A stretch of 64,000 bases of DNA from Pseudomonas profundi (GCF_008638305.1 NZ_VTPZ01000001.1:496001-560000); one strand, 5' to 3'. Positions 1 to 9,905 are shown, counted from the stretch's first letter. Made by a program: numbers and translations. Notes: generated by a model from the letters alone, not told the origin.

Positions 1-1
1 C

Positions 2-871
2 AGTACCGAAGCGGGCGTGGCGCAGGCGGTGAAGCAGAGCGGCCTGTTTCTGGAGAACAATCTGGCCATGCTGGCCAACGCATTGAAGACCCGCCCGGGC
101 GGCACCGAAATGCCTGCCGGGCAAGCGGCAGCCGTGCAACTGCCTCCATTGAACAAGGTACTTGCACTGCTGGCCGGACTGGCCACGCCACCGGGTGTCG
201 AACCCTTGCCCGGTGCAGATCTCAAGGCTTCGCTGACTAATCTGTTACTGAATCTGCAACAACAATTGCCAGCCGAAAGCCGCGCGTTGCTCGCATTGCC
301 CCCCGGCCCCTGGCAGAAAATCCCCGGCATCCGGCCCGGCGCCTTCCCGCTGCCTTCGCGCGTGTTGCAGAACATGAGCGAAACGCCGGATCTAGGTAGC
401 TTGCTGCGCCTCACTGCGGCGCTGCTCTCGCGCATCCAGCACCATCAATTGCAGAGCCTTGGCCAGAGCCAGAGCTTTGCCGATGGCAGCAGCCAGACCG
501 TATGGCAACTGGAGATTCCCCTACGGGACGGCCAGCAGTTCAATCACGTACAGGTGCGGGTACAACGCGACGACGCGGCCCCATCGAAAAAGACGCTTGA
601 GCCAATACCCCGCTGGGAAGTCCGTCTGGCGTTTGATCTTGAACCGTTAGGCCCGATGCAGGCGATTGCCCGGCTCTACAAGGGCAAGGTCAGCAGTGAA
701 TTCTGGGCAGAGCGGCCGGCTACACTGAACCTGCTTGATAGCGAGCTGGGCCGGTTGCGTGATCGACTACTGGCCAAAGGACTCTCGGTCGGTGAGTTAA
801 GCTGGCACCAGGGCACGCCGCCGCCACCGAGGCAGGCAGTACAGCAGAACTGGGTAGACGAGATAACCTGA
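2..871 (+). CDS. FliK-like flagellar hook-length control protein, 5' end outside window
   Basis: The reading frame is open from base 2, so the true start lies upstream of the window; the GTG at 17 is only the first in-frame start-like codon. The N-terminal part visible here (AVKQSGLFLENNLA) and the C-terminal third, with a predicted beta-rich stretch around WEVRLAFDLEPLGPMQAIARLY, resemble the FliK/flagellar hook-length control C-terminal domain. The middle is rich in Leu, Pro and Gln. Its stop overlaps the start of the next gene (TGATG), so the two are translationally coupled, and that neighbour is an FlhB C-domain homologue. FliK normally interacts with FlhB_C to switch export specificity, so a paired accessory switch module is plausible. 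The canonical fliK is not in this window and this is probably a paralogue. Confidence 0.7.
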   Translation, partial: STEAGVAQAVKQSGLFLENNLAMLANALKTRPGGTEMPAGQAAAVQLPPLNKVLALLAGLATPPGVEPLPGADLKASLTNLLLNLQQQLPAESRALLALPPGPWQKIPGIRPGAFPLPSRVLQNMSETPDLGSLLRLTAALLSRIQHHQLQSLGQSQSFADGSSQTVWQLEIPLRDGQQFNHVQVRVQRDDAAPSKKTLEPIPRWEVRLAFDLEPLGPMQAIARLYKGKVSSEFWAERPATLNLLDSELGRLRDRLLAKGLSVGELSWHQGTPPPPRQAVQQNWVDEIT

Positions 872-1161
872 TGACCGACCCCAAACAGGCCATTGCGCTG
901 GTGTACGACGGCGAGCAGGCCCCAACACTGACCGCTAAGGGAGAAGGCGATCTGGCCGAGCAGATTGTGCAGCTGGCCATGGAATATGAAGTGCCGATAT
1001 ATGAAAACGCCGACCTGGCAAAGATGCTCGCGCGCATGGAGCTTGGTGATGAAATTCCCGAGGAGCTCTACCGTACCATTGCGGAGATCATTGCCTTCGC
1101 CTGGTACCTGAAAGGCAAGGCGCCGGTGGGATTTGTCCCGCCAGAAGATGATTTTTCCTGA
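871..1161 (+). CDS. FlhB C-terminal-domain-like export switch protein
   Basis: A 96-residue stand-alone protein that resembles the cytoplasmic C-terminal domain of FlhB/YscU, the export-specificity switch of flagellar and type III secretion. It has no membrane segments. Typical features are IALVYDG near the start, then YEVPIYENADLAKML and IPEELYRTIAEIIAFAWYLK, which match the part of FlhB_C after the autocleavage site. The NPTH autocleavage motif of full FlhB is absent. Such FlhX/FlhB2-like proteins are common in Pseudomonas and sit beside FliK-like genes, as here. The start ATG overlaps the preceding stop. Its role in flagellar assembly is inferred from family and neighbourhood. Confidence 0.8.
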   Translation: MTDPKQAIALVYDGEQAPTLTAKGEGDLAEQIVQLAMEYEVPIYENADLAKMLARMELGDEIPEELYRTIAEIIAFAWYLKGKAPVGFVPPEDDFS

Positions 1162-1182
1162 ATTCAAACAGACAGAATGGCC

Positions 1183-1590
1183 TCAGGATTTGTCCTGGCG
1201 CGCCGCATGCAGCCGGGCCACCAGTTCGGCCTCAGCCTTTGACAGGCCACAGGACTGGGTAACATCCTCGATGCTTGCGCCCAAGCCCACCAGCCGCGCA
1301 GCCTGGTTATAAGGCATGGACTGCGGGTCCTGCTGCTCGAAGCGTTGCTGCTTGTCTTCGATGCGCTTGAGCTGATCGCGTAACGCAAACAGCTCTTCGC
1401 CCATGCCGATCGTACCCTGCTGATAACCGCTGATATCCTTGAGCAGCTGCTCAACTCGCTGCTGCTGCGCAGCGTCCTGCTCATCCAGGCGCCGGGCCAG
1501 GCGTCGATACGCAAGGGTCAGCGCAGCCAGGGCCGCAATAAGCAGCCCCAGCCCCAACCCCAGCAATAACACCCACCCTGACTCGGCCAT
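1183..1590 (-). CDS. DUF2802 membrane-anchored protein downstream of cheW
   Basis: A 135-residue protein with one N-terminal membrane segment (about residues 5-28, rich in Leu/Gly/Ala). A charged coiled-coil stretch (about 30-85, many Arg, Glu and Gln) follows, then a short C-terminal region with QAARLVGLGASIEDVTQSCGLSKAE that looks like a helix-turn-helix-like DUF2802 domain. It is the last gene of the chemotaxis cluster, directly after cheW, as in other pseudomonads. The ATG at 1590 lies just past the cheW stop; an in-frame ATG at 1620 would overlap cheW by 25 bases and cannot be excluded. The biochemical function is unknown. Confidence 0.75.
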   Translation of the reverse strand: MAESGWVLLLGLGLGLLIAALAALTLAYRRLARRLDEQDAAQQQRVEQLLKDISGYQQGTIGMGEELFALRDQLKRIEDKQQRFEQQDPQSMPYNQAARLVGLGASIEDVTQSCGLSKAEAELVARLHAARQDKS

Positions 1591-1595
1591 GTAGA

Positions 1596-2075
1596 TCAAA
1601 AGCCCTGCAGCTCGGCCCACTCATCCTCGGTCATCATCTTTTCCAGATCGACCAGGATCAGCAGCTCGTTATTCTTGTTGCATACGCCCTGAATGAACTT
1701 GGCAGACTCGTCGGTACCGACATTTGGCGCGGTCTCGATCTCGGACTGCTTCAGGTAAACCACTTCGGCGACGCTGTCGACCAGAATGCCGATAACCTGC
1801 TTGTCCGCCTCGATGATCACCACACGGGTGGCATCAGTGATCGGCGCCGGGCTCAGACCGAAGCGCTGGCGGGTATCGATCACCGTCACCACGTTACCGC
1901 GCAGGTTGATGATGCCCAGCACATATGAAGGTGCGCCTGGCACCGGAGCAATTTCGGTATAACGCAGCACTTCCTGTACCTGCATGACATTGATCCCATA
2001 GGTCTCGCTGTCCAGGTGGAAGGTCACCCACTGCAGGATCGGATCTTCGGCGCTTTGTGCGGTGTGGTTGTTCAT
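1596..2075 (-). CDS. cheW: CheW chemotaxis coupling protein
   Basis: CheW couples chemoreceptors to the CheA kinase in the polar arrays. The 159-residue protein is a single CheW domain: QWVTFHLDSETYGINVMQVQEVLRY at the start, the conserved GAPSYVLGIINLRGNVVTVID in the middle, then VVIIEADKQVIGILVDSVAEVV. Length and motifs are normal for the family. It is preceded by the second CheW-domain gene (ParP-like) and followed by the DUF2802 gene on the same strand, as in the Pseudomonas che cluster. Confidence 0.95.
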   Translation of the reverse strand: MNNHTAQSAEDPILQWVTFHLDSETYGINVMQVQEVLRYTEIAPVPGAPSYVLGIINLRGNVVTVIDTRQRFGLSPAPITDATRVVIIEADKQVIGILVDSVAEVVYLKQSEIETAPNVGTDESAKFIQGVCNKNNELLILVDLEKMMTEDEWAELQGF

Positions 2076-2152
2076 CTGTCAATTCCCGATCTATAAAAGG
2101 GCCCTGCGCGTTGTCCCTGCGCAGGGCGAATGAATCATTCTAGGTTAACGCT

Positions 2153-2947
2153 TCATCGCAAGCTGCGTAACTGGCCCGTTTTGGCCTCAGCTTTGCTGGC
2201 CGGCGCATGACTGATCAACAGCGAGGCCAGCGCCGACAGATCCAGCAATGCACACATATGTTCGATGACTGTTCCCGCCAGCCAGGGTCGCTTGCCCTGT
2301 TGCGAGCGCCATTTGATCTGATCCGGACTCAACTTGATCGACCGGCTGACCCCATGCACCGCCATGCCCCAGTCATACCCCTGAACAGATATCACGAAAC
2401 GCAGGTCGTTCTGCAGCGCCGGCGAGTATCGCTCCGGCATGACCCAGCGCGCCGTGTCCAGCACCTTCAGGTTGCCTGCTGGTGTGGGCAATATGCCGAG
2501 GAACCAGTCAGGCTGACCAAACAAGGGGGTGATTTCACTCTCCAGAGAATGGATGGTCCCAAGCGATACCAGAGGCACAGCAAGGGTAAGACCACCCACA
2601 TCGAACAACAGGGCTTCGAAGGGACGTTCCCGCCACTCCGCTTGCTGGACCGGAGCAGACTCCTGCGGCGCAAGCTCCTGTTCGACTGTCTGCCATTCGG
2701 CCGACAGCCCGGTGTCGACGCTCTGGGAAGCGATGTACTGAACAGGCTCTGCGACCTGCGTCTGGACCGGAACGACTTCTGACTCGACCACAACCACCTG
2801 CACCTCGGCCTGCGCGGGTGTCCCAATCTCCGGCTGATCGGCCAGCGCCAACTCGACAGCCGCCTCCTGCAGCAAGGCATCCAGGTAACACTGGATGGTC
2901 TGCTGGGGGATATATTCCTGTAAGGGCGTACTTCTATTCATCGACAT
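2153..2947 (-). CDS. parP: ParP-like CheW-domain protein of the polar chemotaxis array
   Basis: A 264-residue protein with an N-terminal region of about 110 residues rich in Val, Glu, Gln and Pro (predicted unstructured), followed by a divergent CheW-like domain (EALLFDVGGLTLAVPLVSLG ... GQPDWFLGILPTPAGNLKVLDTA ... LAGTVIEHMCALLDLSAL). This layout, next to a ParA-family ATPase gene and cheW, matches ParP of the ParC/ParP system. ParP positions arrays at the pole and binds the linker of CheA. The CheA encoded in this window has matching repeats in its linker (see finding). Starts at 2947 (MSMNRS) and 2941 are both possible. Confidence 0.8.
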   Translation of the reverse strand: MSMNRSTPLQEYIPQQTIQCYLDALLQEAAVELALADQPEIGTPAQAEVQVVVVESEVVPVQTQVAEPVQYIASQSVDTGLSAEWQTVEQELAPQESAPVQQAEWRERPFEALLFDVGGLTLAVPLVSLGTIHSLESEITPLFGQPDWFLGILPTPAGNLKVLDTARWVMPERYSPALQNDLRFVISVQGYDWGMAVHGVSRSIKLSPDQIKWRSQQGKRPWLAGTVIEHMCALLDLSALASLLISHAPASKAEAKTGQLRSLR

Positions 2948-3032
2948 GACCAGTGTATCGGCGGCGTAACAACCAACATTAATAAACCTTGTAAAAATCG
3001 ACTGACCTCAGGGCCAGCGAGCCCCTGCGGGT

Positions 3033-3050
3033 GTAGCGCGCCTGCGCTAC
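3033..3050. other. Hairpin in the parC-parP intergenic gap
   Basis: The 254-bp gap 2948-3201 has no convincing gene. It contains a perfect 7-bp inverted repeat, GTAGCGC/GCGCTAC, with a 4-base loop at 3033-3050. A degenerate copy of the same sequence (TTAGCGCGCCTACGCT) lies about 126 bp away near 3161. There is no T-tract on either strand, so it is not a typical terminator. It may be a processing or mRNA-stability hairpin. Confidence 0.35.
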
Positions 3051-3201
3051 GCCAATGCCTTGCAATGACACCAAACCCAGTCGGCGCGTCCGAACGCGGC
3101 CCGAGCCGCACGCCAACCCCAGGAAATCCCAACCCCGGCCGCTTGGCCAGTCCTGAGAATTAGCGCGCCTACGCTTGGCAGACGCTCTGTATTGACAGGC
3201 T

Positions 3202-3996
3202 TTAAGCCACCTGCTCACGGCGCGTCACCGACTGTGCCAACAGATACCGCAGCAAGGCGCGATAAGCCAGCACGCCCCGCGAATTGGCATCATGCCGCGA
3301 CGGCACCACGCCTGCCACGCTCGCGTCGCGCAGTTTGGTATCGATCGGAATGAACGCTTGCCACATGTGATCCTGATAATCCCGGCGCAACAGACGCAGG
3401 GTACTCAACGAGGCCTGGGTACGCCGATCAAACAAGGTGGGCACGATGGTATAGGGCAACCCCTGCTTGCGCGATCGATTGACCATGTCCAGCGTATTGA
3501 CCATGCGCTCCAGCCCCTTGAGAGCGAGGAACTCGGTCTGCACCGGGATGACCAACTGTTCGCAGGCAGCCAACGCATTGATCATCGAAACGCCAAGCAA
3601 CGGCGGGCTATCGATCAATACGTACTCAAAGTCATTCCACAGTTGTGCCAGTGCCCGCGACAACACCAGTCCGAATCCACCCTGCGCTGCGGACTGACGC
3701 TCCAGCGTCGCCAATGCGGTACTGGATGGCAGCAGGCGGATGTTTTCATGCGTGGTATCCAGCAACAAGGCTTCGGCCAGCCCGTCGGGGACCTGTCCCT
3801 TGTGCTGGAACAGATTGAATACGCTGCTGGTAAGACGATCGGGATCATGGCCGAAATAGCTGGTCATCGAGCCATGGGGGTCGAGATCGACGACCAGCAC
3901 GCGCTGCCCCTGATCCGCCAGCAAGCCAGCCAAGGCTACCGCGGTCGTGGTCTTGCCCACCCCGCCCTTCTGATTGGCTACGGCCCAGACTCTCAT
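3202..3996 (-). CDS. parC: ParC-like ParA-family ATPase
   Basis: A 264-residue MinD/ParA-family P-loop ATPase. The deviant Walker A motif QKGGVGKTTT lies at residues 9-18, the Walker A' motif is VLVVDLDPHGSMTSYFG, and Walker B is YVLIDSPPLLG. In Pseudomonas and Vibrio the homologue in this position of the che cluster directs chemotaxis proteins to the cell pole with ParP. It is a chemotaxis rather than a chromosome-segregation ParA, because there is no ParB or parS nearby and the flanking genes are motD and parP. The start ATG at 3996 gives a normal N-terminus. Confidence 0.87.
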   Translation of the reverse strand: MRVWAVANQKGGVGKTTTAVALAGLLADQGQRVLVVDLDPHGSMTSYFGHDPDRLTSSVFNLFQHKGQVPDGLAEALLLDTTHENIRLLPSSTALATLERQSAAQGGFGLVLSRALAQLWNDFEYVLIDSPPLLGVSMINALAACEQLVIPVQTEFLALKGLERMVNTLDMVNRSRKQGLPYTIVPTLFDRRTQASLSTLRLLRRDYQDHMWQAFIPIDTKLRDASVAGVVPSRHDANSRGVLAYRALLRYLLAQSVTRREQVA

Positions 3997-4088
3997 TCAC
4001 CCTCCAGGTCCTGACCCGCTCGGGCCCGGCTACGACGACAAATTGACGTCTTTCATGACATCAACACAGAAATTTGTTCAATTACCGG

Positions 4089-4946
4089 TTAGTTAGCAGA
4101 ACCCGTGCCAGAACCGCTTGCTGACGCGGAATCAGCCAGGGCGCGACTGCGCGCAGAGCGCATATCATCAACGCCGTGTCGATTCTGCGGCGACGCAGCG
4201 TCTGGCTGTTCGGTATACCGGGACACCAGCAAAACCACCCGGCGATTGGCACGTCGTCCCGCTACCGTAGTGTTATCGGCCACCGGGCGGAATTCTCCAT
4301 AGCCCACTGCTGCCATTCGACCCGGATCTATCCCGCCGTGGGCAAGCATTCTGACCACACTCGCGGCGCGTGCCGCCGACAGCTCCCAGTTGGTCGGATA
4401 CAGGCGTGAGTTGATCGGCACGTTGTCGGTAAAGCCCTCCACGTGCACCGGATTGTCATAGGGCGCCAGAATCCCGGCAATCTTCTCGGTCAGGTGGAAG
4501 GCGTCGTCCAGCGGCAAGGCATCACCACTGGGGAACAACAGACCCGAGCTCAGTTCGATCTCGATCCATAATTCATTACCACGCACCTCGATATCGCCGG
4601 CGCTGATCAGATCACCAAAGGCTGCCTGCATCGCCTTGGCGATATCTGCGAGGCTGTCATGCTGCGTGTCATTATCTGTTTCATTGCCGCCATCGTGCTC
4701 ACCCTGACCATCGATAGGGCTCAGGCTCAGCGGTGTCGTCTCACCAATCTGGATCGGGTTGATGACCTTCTGCGGCTGATTGAAGGCACCGCCGAGCGTG
4801 CCAGAGAGCACCTTGTACTTCCCTTCGTTGACCGAAGAGATGGAATACATGACCACGAAGAACGCAAACAGCAGCGTAATGAAGTCCGAATAGGAGACCA
4901 GCCAACGCTCGTGGTTTTCGCTTTCATGTTTGTTGCGCCGACGCAT
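4089..4946 (-). CDS. motD: MotD flagellar stator subunit (MotB family)
   Basis: A 285-residue stator protein. The N-terminal membrane helix (about residues 18-38, WLVSYSDFITLLFAFFVVMYS) contains the essential proton-binding Asp (D of YSDF). A linker follows, then a C-terminal OmpA-like peptidoglycan-binding domain (VHVEGFTDNVPI, NWELSAARAASVVRML, GYGEFRPVADN). It pairs with MotC, encoded immediately upstream with a one-base gap. The MotCD stator is the second Pseudomonas stator, associated with swarming. The C-terminal tail is Ser/Ala-rich. Confidence 0.93.
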   Translation of the reverse strand: MRRRNKHESENHERWLVSYSDFITLLFAFFVVMYSISSVNEGKYKVLSGTLGGAFNQPQKVINPIQIGETTPLSLSPIDGQGEHDGGNETDNDTQHDSLADIAKAMQAAFGDLISAGDIEVRGNELWIEIELSSGLLFPSGDALPLDDAFHLTEKIAGILAPYDNPVHVEGFTDNVPINSRLYPTNWELSAARAASVVRMLAHGGIDPGRMAAVGYGEFRPVADNTTVAGRRANRRVVLLVSRYTEQPDAASPQNRHGVDDMRSARSRALADSASASGSGTGSAN

Positions 4947-4947
4947 A

Positions 4948-5688
4948 TCAGTCCAGGAAGCCTTCGAGCTTCAATTCGATCGAACGTGGATTCTCGCCTT
5001 CGGCTATTGAAGAAAGCCCCTCCAGCAGCATCTCCCGGTAACTGGATTCCTGGAGCACGACGGATTTGAGCTTGTTGGCCACCGGCAACAGAAACAGATT
5101 GGCCAGCGCCACACCATAGATTGTCGCCACGAAGGCCACCGCTATGCCGCTGCCCAGCAGCGACGGATCGGCCAGATTGCCCATGACGTGGATCAGCCCC
5201 ATCACTGCGCCAATGATGCCGATGGTGGGTGAATAACCGCCCATGCTTTCGAACACCTTGGCGGCGGCCATGTCGTGGTTTTCGCGGGTGAGCAGATCCA
5301 CCTCGAGAATCGCGCGCAGCGTTTCCGGTTCACAACCATCGGCCAGCAATTGCAGTCCTTTGCGGGCGAACGCGTCGGGCTCGAGCTCGGCTATCGCTTC
5401 GAGCCCGAGCAGCCCTTCCTTGCGCGCCGTAGTGCTCCAGTTGATTACCTGCGCGATGCCCTCCCGATGGCGGCTGCGGGGCGGCACGAATATCCAGCGA
5501 AGAATGCCAAGGGAGCGCTTGAATACAGGCAGCGGCGTCTGGATGAATGCGGCAGCCAGGGTGCCGCCGATGACAATCATGGCAGCCGGCCCGTTGAGCA
5601 GAGCCTCGACATGGCCACCCTCAAGATGGTTGCCACCCAGAATGGCAACGAAGGCCAGAATAACCCCGATGATGCTGAGAATATCCAT
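4948..5688 (-). CDS. motC: MotC flagellar stator subunit (MotA family)
   Basis: A 246-residue MotA/ExbB-type protein with four predicted membrane segments. The first pair is at the N-terminus ([35 protein letters not shown]), and the second pair lies around residues 150-200 (YSPTIGIIGAVMGLIHVMGN; GSGIAVAFVATIYGVALANL). The Pro residues of the second pair and the charged cytoplasmic loop in between are typical. The start ATG overlaps the stop of cheB, and motD follows after one base, so cheB-motC-motD form a tight operon. Confidence 0.94.
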   Translation of the reverse strand: MDILSIIGVILAFVAILGGNHLEGGHVEALLNGPAAMIVIGGTLAAAFIQTPLPVFKRSLGILRWIFVPPRSRHREGIAQVINWSTTARKEGLLGLEAIAELEPDAFARKGLQLLADGCEPETLRAILEVDLLTRENHDMAAAKVFESMGGYSPTIGIIGAVMGLIHVMGNLADPSLLGSGIAVAFVATIYGVALANLFLLPVANKLKSVVLQESSYREMLLEGLSSIAEGENPRSIELKLEGFLD

Positions 5689-6788
5689 CAGCCGATCTCA
5701 GCGAGATAACGCCCGATGTCGTCCAGGCTATAAACGCCGTCGGCCAGACCGGCCCTGGCTATTGCCATCGGCATGCCATAGATGACACTGCTCGCTTCGT
5801 CCTGGGCCCAGATCGAACTGCCAGCCTGCTTGAGCATGCGGGCACCCTCCCGGCCGTCGGCGCCCATGCCGGTCAGTACGACTGCCAGTACCTTGTCCTG
5901 AAAGGCCTTGGCTGCCGAACCAAAGGTGATATCAACACAGGGTTTATAATTGAGGCGCTCGTCGCCGGGCAGGATGCGCACCATGCCCCGACTATCCACC
6001 ATCATCTGTTTGCCGCCGGGCGCCAGCAGTGCCAGGCCGGGGCGCAGCGCGTCGCCGTCCTGCGCTTCCCTTACGCTGATACGACACAGCTTGTCGAGCC
6101 GCTCGGCGAAGGCCTTGGTGAACGCCGCCGGCATATGCTGGACCAGCAACAACGGCGCAGGGAAACTGGCTGGCAACTGAGTGAGCACTTTCTGCAGCGC
6201 AACCGGTCCGCCTGTCGAGGTACCGATGGTGACAAGCCGGTAGCTTTTACGGCGCGGTGCCGGGCTGGCAGCTGGCGCAGCCGTGTTACGTGCCGGCGCA
6301 ACTGGCTGGCGGGGCTCAGCGCGAGGAACGGCGGGGGAATGAACCGGGGCCACGGCGGGCGATGGACTGCTCAGCCCAAGGGAACGGCGATTGGTACGCG
6401 CCAGAACATGTACCCGCTCGCAGAGTAGCTGGCGCACCTTGTCCGGATTACGGGAAATATCCTCGAAGTTTTTCGGCAGATAATCCGCGGCACCGGCATC
6501 CAGAGCGTCCAGGCTCACCCGCGCCCCTTCATAGGTCAGCGAGGAAAACATCAGGACAGCTGTCGGGCAACGCTGCATGATCTGCTTGACCGCAGTAATG
6601 CCGTCCATGACCGGCATTTCATAGTCCATGGTGATCACATCGGGATGCAGCGCGAGGGTCTGGTCGATTGCTTCCTGACCGTTGCAGGCGGTGCCGACTA
6701 CCTGTATCTGCGGATCGCCGCCGAGAATTTCAGCTACCCGGCGACGGAAGAACCCCGAATCGTCGACCACCAGTACTTTCACCGCCAT
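5688..6788 (-). CDS. cheB: CheB protein-glutamate methylesterase
   Basis: CheB demethylates and deamidates chemoreceptors for adaptation. The N-terminal receiver domain has the acidic pair D9/D10 and the phosphorylatable Asp about residue 55 ([13 protein letters not shown]). A Pro/Ala-rich linker follows, then the methylesterase domain with GTSTGGP (catalytic Ser near 190), LVQHMP (His) and TGMGADG (Asp region). The ATG at 6788 is preceded by GGGAGAG on the minus strand and gives the usual [11 protein letters not shown] start. An in-frame extension to 6827 would overlap cheA and is less likely. Confidence 0.95.
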   Translation of the reverse strand: MAVKVLVVDDSGFFRRRVAEILGGDPQIQVVGTACNGQEAIDQTLALHPDVITMDYEMPVMDGITAVKQIMQRCPTAVLMFSSLTYEGARVSLDALDAGAADYLPKNFEDISRNPDKVRQLLCERVHVLARTNRRSLGLSSPSPAVAPVHSPAVPRAEPRQPVAPARNTAAPAASPAPRRKSYRLVTIGTSTGGPVALQKVLTQLPASFPAPLLLVQHMPAAFTKAFAERLDKLCRISVREAQDGDALRPGLALLAPGGKQMMVDSRGMVRILPGDERLNYKPCVDITFGSAAKAFQDKVLAVVLTGMGADGREGARMLKQAGSSIWAQDEASSVIYGMPMAIARAGLADGVYSLDDIGRYLAEIG

Positions 6789-6823
6789 ATTGACTCTCCC
6801 TGAGTACCTGCCCCGCGCAGCTA

Positions 6824-9082
6824 TCAACCGCGACGGGCGTAACGCTTGAGCAGGCTGGGTATATCGAGAATGAGCGCAATGCGGCCATCACCGGTAATCG
6901 TTGCGCCGGACATGCCGGCGGTCCCCTGCAACATGCGACCAAGTGGCTTGATAACTACTTCTTCCTGGCCTACCAGCTGATCCACAACAAAACCGACACG
7001 CTGGGTTCCGACTGAAACAATCACTACGCTGGCAGCTGAGCGCTCGGTGGTGTCTTCAGCGCCAGGCATCAGCCAGCGCTTGAGGTAAAACAGAGGCAGC
7101 GCCTTGTCGCGGACGATGATGACTTCCTGACCATCCACCACGTTGGTGCGTGACAGATCCAGATTGAAGATTTCATTCACACTGACCAGCGGCAAAGCGA
7201 ACGACTGGTTTGCCAACATGACCATCAGCGTCGGCATGATTGCCAGCGTCAACGGCACCTTGATTGCAATGCGGGTGCCCTGCCCCTTGGTCGACTGGAT
7301 TGTAATGCTGCCGTTGAGCTGCGAAATCTTGGTCTTGACCACATCCATGCCAACGCCGCGCCCCGACACATCAGAGATCTCGGTCTTGGTCGAAAAGCCT
7401 GGCGCCAGGATGAGGTCGAAACATTCACTTTCGCTCAACCGCTCGGCGGCTTCGCGTTCCATCATGCCCTTCTCGACCGCCTTGCGCCGCAGTACTTCCG
7501 GATCCATACCCCGACCATCGTCAGTAATGGTCAGCAGAATATGATCGCCTTCCTGTTCGGCAGCGAGCACTACTTTGCCCACGCGCGATTTGCCAGCGGC
7601 TTCGCGCTCGTCGGGCATCTCTACCCCATGGTCCACCGAGTTGCGTACCAGGTGGACCAGCGGATCGGCCAGCGCCTCGACCAGGTTCTTGTCGAGATCG
7701 GTTTCTTCGCCGACCAGTTCGAGCGTAATTTCTTTCTTGAGGGTGCGCGCGAGATCGCGCACCACACGCGGGAAGCGGCCAAACACCTTCTTGATCGGCT
7801 GCATGCGGGTCTTCATCACGGATGACTGCAGATCGGCCGTCACCACATCGAGATTACCCACGGCCTTGCTCAGCTCTTCGCCGCCGGTGCTCGCACCCAG
7901 ACGCACCAGGCGATTGCGCACCAGCACCAGCTCGCCGACCAGATTCATGATCTCGTCGAGTCGTGCGGTATCCACGCGCACGGTGGTTTCCGCAGGGTGC
8001 GCATCGGCAGTGGCCGGCGCTTTTGCCGGGGCGGGCTCGGCCTGCTTGCCTGGTGCAGGCGCAGGGGCGGGAGCGGGTGCGGCAGCTGGCCGGGAATCGG
8101 GCCTGGCAGCGACCGCAGGTGCGGCATCAGAAACTGTTTCGACTTCGTTCTTGCCCGGCGCCTTACCGGTGCCATGCAGTTGATCCAGCAGGGCTTCGAA
8201 TTCGTCATCGGTAATATGCTCGGAACCCACCGGGTCCGCAGCGGGTTCGGCTTCGGAGCCAGCTTGCGCCGCGTCTGTCGCGCCCGGCCCTTTGCCGGTG
8301 CCGTGCAGTTGATCCAGCAAGGCTTCAAATTCGTCGTCGGTAATGGCGTCGTCAGACGCGCCGGTGTCCGGTGTCGATGCGCTTGCAGCGGCCGCTACGG
8401 CCGCAACGGGCGGTTTACCGGCGCCGTGCAGTTGATCAAGCAGCGCTTCAAACTCTTCGTCCGTTATCTCATCGCTATCGCTATCGCTACTGCCTGTATC
8501 CGCATTGCCGGCAGACACGGGCAAAGCGGATTCAACGGCCTCAGCAGAGGGCTCTGCCTGTAACGCATCCAGAAGTTTCTCGAACTCGTCGTCGGTGATG
8601 TCGCCTTCGCCGCCCGCCGCTTCCGGGACATTCACGGCAGTCGCTTCAACAGCCTGACTCGACGTAACAGGATCAAGGCTCGGGCTCGCCGCAGCGGGTT
8701 TCGCCAACAAGGCCAGCGCCTCAAGCAACGCCGGCTCGGCCGGCGTGGGCGCCTCGCCTTCACGCACCTCGGCAAACATGCTGTTGACTGAATCGAGCGC
8801 CTGCAGGACGACGTCCATCAATTCGGAGGTAACCGGACGTTCGCCCTTGCGCAGGATATCGAAAACGTTCTCTGCGATATGGCAGCAGCCAACCAGCGCG
8901 TCCAGCTGGAGGAAACCCGCCCCGCCTTTTACCGTGTGAAAGCCGCGAAAGATCGCGTTGAGCAAATCGGCGTCGTCCGGACGGTTTTCCAGTTCTACCA
9001 ACTGCTCGGACAACTGCTCCAGGATCTCTCCGGCTTCCACCAGAAAGTCCTGAAGGATTTCCTCATCCGCGTCGAAACTCAT
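6824..9082 (-). CDS. cheA: CheA chemotaxis histidine kinase with four repeated linker motifs
   Basis: A 752-residue kinase that phosphorylates CheY and CheB. Order of domains: Hpt with the phosphoryl-acceptor His about residue 49 (FHTVKGGAG); a long acidic and Ala/Pro-rich linker (about 110-365); dimerisation domain ([18 protein letters not shown]); HATPase with [18 protein letters not shown] and [10 protein letters not shown]; and a C-terminal CheW-like domain. The linker carries four copies of an [19 protein letters not shown] motif at about residues 161, 206, 247 and 290 in place of a recognisable P2 domain. A poly(Ala-Pro) stretch follows the last copy. cheZ lies upstream and cheB downstream. 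Confidence 0.96.
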   Translation of the reverse strand: MSFDADEEILQDFLVEAGEILEQLSEQLVELENRPDDADLLNAIFRGFHTVKGGAGFLQLDALVGCCHIAENVFDILRKGERPVTSELMDVVLQALDSVNSMFAEVREGEAPTPAEPALLEALALLAKPAAASPSLDPVTSSQAVEATAVNVPEAAGGEGDITDDEFEKLLDALQAEPSAEAVESALPVSAGNADTGSSDSDSDEITDEEFEALLDQLHGAGKPPVAAVAAAASASTPDTGASDDAITDDEFEALLDQLHGTGKGPGATDAAQAGSEAEPAADPVGSEHITDDEFEALLDQLHGTGKAPGKNEVETVSDAAPAVAARPDSRPAAAPAPAPAPAPGKQAEPAPAKAPATADAHPAETTVRVDTARLDEIMNLVGELVLVRNRLVRLGASTGGEELSKAVGNLDVVTADLQSSVMKTRMQPIKKVFGRFPRVVRDLARTLKKEITLELVGEETDLDKNLVEALADPLVHLVRNSVDHGVEMPDEREAAGKSRVGKVVLAAEQEGDHILLTITDDGRGMDPEVLRRKAVEKGMMEREAAERLSESECFDLILAPGFSTKTEISDVSGRGVGMDVVKTKISQLNGSITIQSTKGQGTRIAIKVPLTLAIMPTLMVMLANQSFALPLVSVNEIFNLDLSRTNVVDGQEVIIVRDKALPLFYLKRWLMPGAEDTTERSAASVVIVSVGTQRVGFVVDQLVGQEEVVIKPLGRMLQGTAGMSGATITGDGRIALILDIPSLLKRYARRG

Positions 9083-9094
9083 GCATGTACTCCC

Positions 9095-9886
9095 TTAAAA
9101 ACCAAGACTGGACAGAAGATCATCAACTTCGTCTTGTCCAGACACTACGTCTTCCCTTATATCGGCATGAATCTGCGGACCTTCACCTTTTTCTGGTGCT
9201 TTTTTCGGCTTCACGCCGTCGCCATGCTCGATGCCAGCAAGGCGATCGACCTGCCCTGCCATGCGCACCAGACTCACCAGACTTTCCTCGACATCGTGCA
9301 CCAGCGTAGTCACACGCTTGATGACCTGGCCAGTCAGGTCCTGATAATCCTGAGCGATCATGATGTCGTTCAGATGCGTCGAAACAGTTGTCGCGGACTG
9401 CTCGGTCTTGGTCAGAAATTCTCCAATGCGTCGGGACAGGTCACGGAACTCATCGGCAGCCATTTCCCTGCGCTGCAGACGCGCCCATTCGAGGCGCAGC
9501 GCGGCAGCTTCTTCACCGATTTCGGCAACGAAGGGCGTACTGCTTTCCACCAGGTCCATGGTGCGATTGGCGGCCTTGTCGGTGAGCTGCACGACATAAT
9601 CAAGACGGTCCGAGGCGTCGGAAATCTTCGAGGCTTCGCCGCCATCGCCGAGCGCGTGGGATGTATCGATCTGGAAATTCACGATAGCGTTGTGTAACGC
9701 TCGGGTAAGCTGCCCGACCTCATGGTAGAGCCCGCGGTCACGGGCCTGATTGATTGAGTGCACCACCAGTACTGCTTCGCTGAAGTTACCACTCTCAAGG
9801 TGATCAACGAGCTGCAGTGCATGCTCCTTGAGGGAATGTTCAAATTGCTGAGCAGTCGCCTGGCCGGGATCCTTGCTTAAAGCCAT
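9095..9886 (-). CDS. cheZ: CheZ, phosphatase of CheY-P
   Basis: A 263-residue, mostly helical protein. The catalytic segment DIMIAQDYQDLTGQVIKRV contains the conserved Asp/Gln pair of CheZ. The short C-terminal peptide DDLLSSLGF is the CheY-binding helix of the family. The gene sits between cheY and cheA as in all pseudomonads. It ends 13 bases before the cheA start. Confidence 0.94.
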   Translation of the reverse strand: MALSKDPGQATAQQFEHSLKEHALQLVDHLESGNFSEAVLVVHSINQARDRGLYHEVGQLTRALHNAIVNFQIDTSHALGDGGEASKISDASDRLDYVVQLTDKAANRTMDLVESSTPFVAEIGEEAAALRLEWARLQRREMAADEFRDLSRRIGEFLTKTEQSATTVSTHLNDIMIAQDYQDLTGQVIKRVTTLVHDVEESLVSLVRMAGQVDRLAGIEHGDGVKPKKAPEKGEGPQIHADIREDVVSGQDEVDDLLSSLGF

Positions 9887-9905
9887 CTTCTGATACCCCG
9901 GTTGA

